From the NCBI RefSeq assembly GCF_964340395.1, contig NC_135561.1, forward strand, positions 22,254,986-22,318,985: DNA of 64,000 bases, in the 5' to 3' direction. The translations under genes were made by a program, and so were the position numbers. Each line of letters starts with the position of its first letter. Position 1 is the stretch's first letter. Shown in pieces: positions 60,905 through 64,000 of the stretch. This stretch comes from Glandiceps talaboti. Its lineage: Eukaryota; Hemichordata; Enteropneusta; Spengelidae. A model generated the notes under the pieces. It ran no database searches. It saw only the letters and a program-made list of their open reading frames with translations, and was not told the origin of the DNA.

Positions 60905-61435
60905 AGGGACCGGTCAGTTCCTTCGGCCTGGGAGTGGGGGTGGATTGGGAGGGGGGTCACCCTGTTTTTGAAATTGGCAGTAGGGGGGTCATGCTGTTTT
61001 CAAAATTGTGGACAGGGGGTCATTGTGTTTTGGATTGTGATGGAAGAAAAAATCCTTTTTCTACAATGGCATATAGCCTTGTCTGAAATGTGGTAAATGT
61101 CAATATTTGTTCTTGTCCCTGTTTCTTACATGAATTCTTTAATATTCCTTATTGGACCATTTGATATCCTGGGGGGGGGGGGGGTTTGAAGATTTCGGGG
61201 GGAAAAAAGATGCCAATTGGATTTGCTTAAAAAAAAAATCCGGATATGAGTGGGTGATGGAAAAAAAAAGATGGACCACTGCTGCTAGAAAAAAAATATC
61301 TTGGCAGGGAAATGATGCACAGGATCGAGTATACTGTTCAACCTGCTCGTACCTCTCCAACCAGGACACTTGTCAAATCATGACAAACAGTTTCAAACAC
61401 ATGTCAGGGACCAGTCAGTTTCGTTAGCCTGTGGT
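60905..61435. repeat. G-rich composite dispersed element
   Basis: Begins GGACCGGTCAGTTCCTTCGG and ends GGACCAGTCAGTTTCGTTAG, a diverged direct repeat. Inside are three GGGGGGTCAT(G/C)(C/T)TGTTTT-type units and the poly-G element copy 2 (61,155-61,260). Confidence 0.55.
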
Positions 61436-61509
61436 ACATACTAGTATATATATTTGTTCTTGTCTCTGTTTCTTTCATAAATGGTTTAAATATTACTTCA
61501 TGTAAGGGT

Positions 61510-62100
61510 TCAAACATAACTATACATAAAATTATACATATAATACATGTATTACCTAGCTACCACACTAGTTACAGAACATGCCATGTAAGTGTTTGGC
61601 TGTTTCACAATCAGTGCTTCACTTATCTTGCACTTTGGGGCAAAAGTGAACTTGAAGGTTTTGTAATGGTAATCTTCATACTATTGGATAGTTTATAAAA
61701 GAACTTAATCTAAATTGTTCTCGTCTCTTCAGTATGAATTTGTCAGAAGGGATGATATGCTTCCTATTTCTGACACTACACATCGACACCACAACTCAAA
61801 TTCAAGTTTCTATTGTACACTAGGTATGACCTCCTAAAGTGCTCTCACACATCGGTAACGTTACTATGCATGCAATATCAATGCCCCTATGCCAATGTTA
61901 CAGGCCCACTTTTATAACATGGAAAACTTATTTAAAAAGGTTATATTTACTTTAGCTTTTCGATGCTTGGCAATATATATCTCAGAGGCTATGAATAACC
62001 TAAAAATTGCCTAAATAGAAACAAAAAACTACAGATTTGGCGGGGGGAGGGGGAGAGGGGGGCCTTGGACTCCATCACCCCAGAGGCCACTCATTCGTTA
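61510..62100. repeat. about 590-bp repeat, left copy
   Basis: Matches 63,010-63,600 in direct orientation (offset about 1.5 kb), about 85-90% alike by eye with small indels: ATTACCTAGCTACCACACTA, GTGCTTCACTTAT, GCACTTTGGGGCAAAAGTGA, CCAATGTTACAGG, CATTGCCT. Confidence 0.85.
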
Positions 62101-62139
62101 AACCAACAATAAGATTCACCAAAATTGGTTAAAAAAACT

Positions 62140-62470
62140 TGAAAAGCTTCTAGGGGAGACCCCCTAGAACCCACCGACGACATAAGAGGTAGACATGTTC
62201 CAGTCTCTAATCAAAGTTCTTTCCTCCACCTCTTACTGTCAAGATGCTATGGAACTTTATTTCAAAAATGTTTCAACCTTATGTAGTTGCTTTTTACATG
62301 TTAGAGCTGTCTTGTAAAGCTTGCAAATTATTGTCTGAAAGTGTCTGTGAATAGCCTAAACATTGCCTTTAGCAGTAAAAACCTCCAGGCTTCTAGGGGA
62401 GACCCCCTAGAACCCCCCCCCCCCCCCCATTCACACACACTCACACAAGAGGTAGAAATATCCCAGTTTC
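62140..62470. repeat. GGGGAGACCCCCTAGAACCC repeats
   Basis: CTTCTAGGGGAGACCCCCTAGAACCC occurs near 62,148 and 62,391, each followed by AAGAGGTAGA. A related CTTCTATAGGGAGAC closes the window at 63,986. The core GGGGAGACCCCCT is nearly palindromic. Confidence 0.8.
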
Positions 62471-62869
62471 AAAGCTCTTCCCTCTACAGATTACTGTCAG
62501 ATGCTATGAAACTTTATTCACAGGGGTCAGTGACTTTTTGTTGACCCAATGGAAAAAAACACTGACACCCCCCCCCCCACCCCCTAAGCGGGAGAAACTG
62601 ACCGGTCTATCTGAATGTCTGAGCTCACCAGTCAAGTTTTCGATTTGTATTTTCAGTGTGTCATCATACCATGGCATAAAAACTGTCAAATATGTTTATT
62701 TAATTGAAAATCAAACATGTATGAAATATGTAGTTTTCTAAATAAAATCTGTGTGTGATAAAACAGCATCTTTTTACTCTCTGTATTACCCTGTGCGAAA
62801 ACCAAACAGAAAATTGTGGCAACAAATGTAGGTGTTCAACATTGACTTAAAAAAATCTGGATATCTCTA

Positions 62870-63010
62870 AGAAGCAAAGAAAAAAAAAAGTTGCCAGCAT
62901 AGGCGAAGGAGAAAAAAAATAATTCTCAGGCAAGCAGGTGGGAAAAAAAATAATGACTCTCCACCAATCTTCCAAGCCCCCCCCCCCCCAGGATATCGAA
63001 TGGTCTACCC
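62870..63010. repeat. poly-G dispersed element, inverted copy 3
   Basis: The reverse complement starts GTAGACCATTCGATATCCTG followed by a G run, matching 61,155-61,200. It continues with A/T-run-rich sequence. Confidence 0.65.
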
Positions 63011-63600
63011 CTTAGTTCAAGCATAACTATAAATATACATATACATTTATTACCTAGCTACCACACTAGTTACAGAACATGTCATGTAAATGCTTGGCTG
63101 TTTCACAATCAGTGCTTCACTTATATTGCACTTTGGGGCAAAAGTGAACTTGAAGGTTTTGTAATGGCAATCTTCATAGATAGTTTATAAAAGATGTTAA
63201 TCTAAAATGTTCCCTACTTGTCACTCTGAACTTGTCAGAAGGGATTAATACACTTTCTATTTTGGACACTACATGTTATTGACACTACAAATCACCACAT
63301 CTCATCAGATTCCAGTTTCTATTATACACTCGGTATTACAATTCCTAAAGTTCTCTAACATACCAGTGACTTTACTATACATGCAATATTAATGCCACTA
63401 TACCAATGTTACAGGGCAATTTTTATGTGACATGGGAAACTCATTTAAAACTTACATTTACTTTAGCTATTCGAAGCTTGGAAATATTACCTCAAAGGCT
63501 AAGCTATGAATAACCTAAACATTGCCTTAATAGAAGCCCAAAACTGCAGATCTGCCAGGGGAAAACCCCAAGGACTCCCTCACCCCCAGAGGTCACTCAT
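63010..63600. repeat. about 590-bp repeat, right copy
   Basis: Direct-repeat partner of 61,510-62,100. The rest of the window to 64,000 keeps the same family character (CCTAAA, TTAAGAGTAAAAATCCTCCA) without any gene. Confidence 0.85.
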
Positions 63601-64000
63601 GCATTCAACCAACAATCAGATGCACCAACAACCTTTTTACTGTCATAATGGTATTGAACTTTTCTTAAATATTTTCACCCAATTCTAATTTGAGATGATA
63701 TTGTCTTTTAAGATGTGAAATGTTTGCCAAGGTAGTCTAACATTGCCTTAAACTCCAAATCTCTCCTACCAACTATACTACCAGTTGATGTCTTGACCTT
63801 TACTACATTTATTTAATGATGCCATTTAACTGTTTAACTTTAAGAACATATTTCAACCCTATGTAAGTTATAAAGAATAGTTTCTGATACTTGATGGTGC
63901 TGTCTTGTAAAGCATGGATTAAGTTATTGCTTGAAAGGGTCTGAATAGCCTAAAAAATGGCTTTAAGAGTAAAAATCCTCCAGGGCTTCTATAGGGAGAC

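Overview
This window is nuclear DNA from an animal, most likely a marine invertebrate. Genes are split by GT-AG introns, most of the sequence is AT-rich intron or intergenic DNA, and micro- and minisatellites are very abundant (at least 15 tandem arrays, the three largest about 2.9, 4.9 and 5.1 kb). The gene content (Vangl, an Ig-superfamily protein, a gustatory-receptor-like 7-TM protein, Penelope-like retroelement remnants) fits an invertebrate metazoan that kept the ancient GRL family, such as a hemichordate, echinoderm, annelid or mollusc. I cannot name the species.

Layout. (1) 1-22.4 kb: the 5' part of an Ig-superfamily gene on the minus strand, with a signal-peptide exon at 15.7 kb and three Ig domains in four exons at 10.2-7.1 kb. 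Its 3' end was not found. Its introns hold a 50-bp satellite of about 97 copies and several smaller arrays. A decayed helicase fragment and a 59-bp satellite of about 50 copies lie further left. A CpG-bearing promoter-like block lies at 22.1-22.4 kb. (2) 23-32.5 kb: Van Gogh-like (Vangl/Strabismus), minus strand, only two coding exons, 584 residues, complete from start to the C-terminal ETSV PDZ ligand. (3) 32.5-45 kb: upstream of Vangl, dominated by a 38-bp satellite (about 135 copies) in which every unit carries a near-perfect 5' splice-site consensus, then a promoter-like block near 43.7-44.4 kb. (4) 45-49 kb: compound microsatellites beside a Penelope-like element remnant with a GIY-YIG endonuclease end. 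(5) 51.5-57.0 kb: a four-exon, 547-residue gustatory-receptor-like (GRL) gene on the plus strand with three phase-0 introns near the C-terminus, the arrangement regarded as ancestral for insect Gr genes. Its introns hold a second Penelope fragment, a TGACGTAA array, a long GA tract, a CT-rich satellite and a partial duplication of exon 3. (6) 57-64 kb: dispersed and tandem repeats, and the first coding exon of an unrecognised plus-strand gene at 60.4 kb.

The three recognised genes (planar polarity, adhesion/signalling receptor, chemoreceptor-like channel) show no obvious joint pathway. The unusual part of the window is its repeat landscape: arrays that contain or mimic splice signals, an array of identical-stem hairpins, arrays of transcription-factor-like sites, and an exact 183-bp duplication inserted into a duplicated GRL exon.
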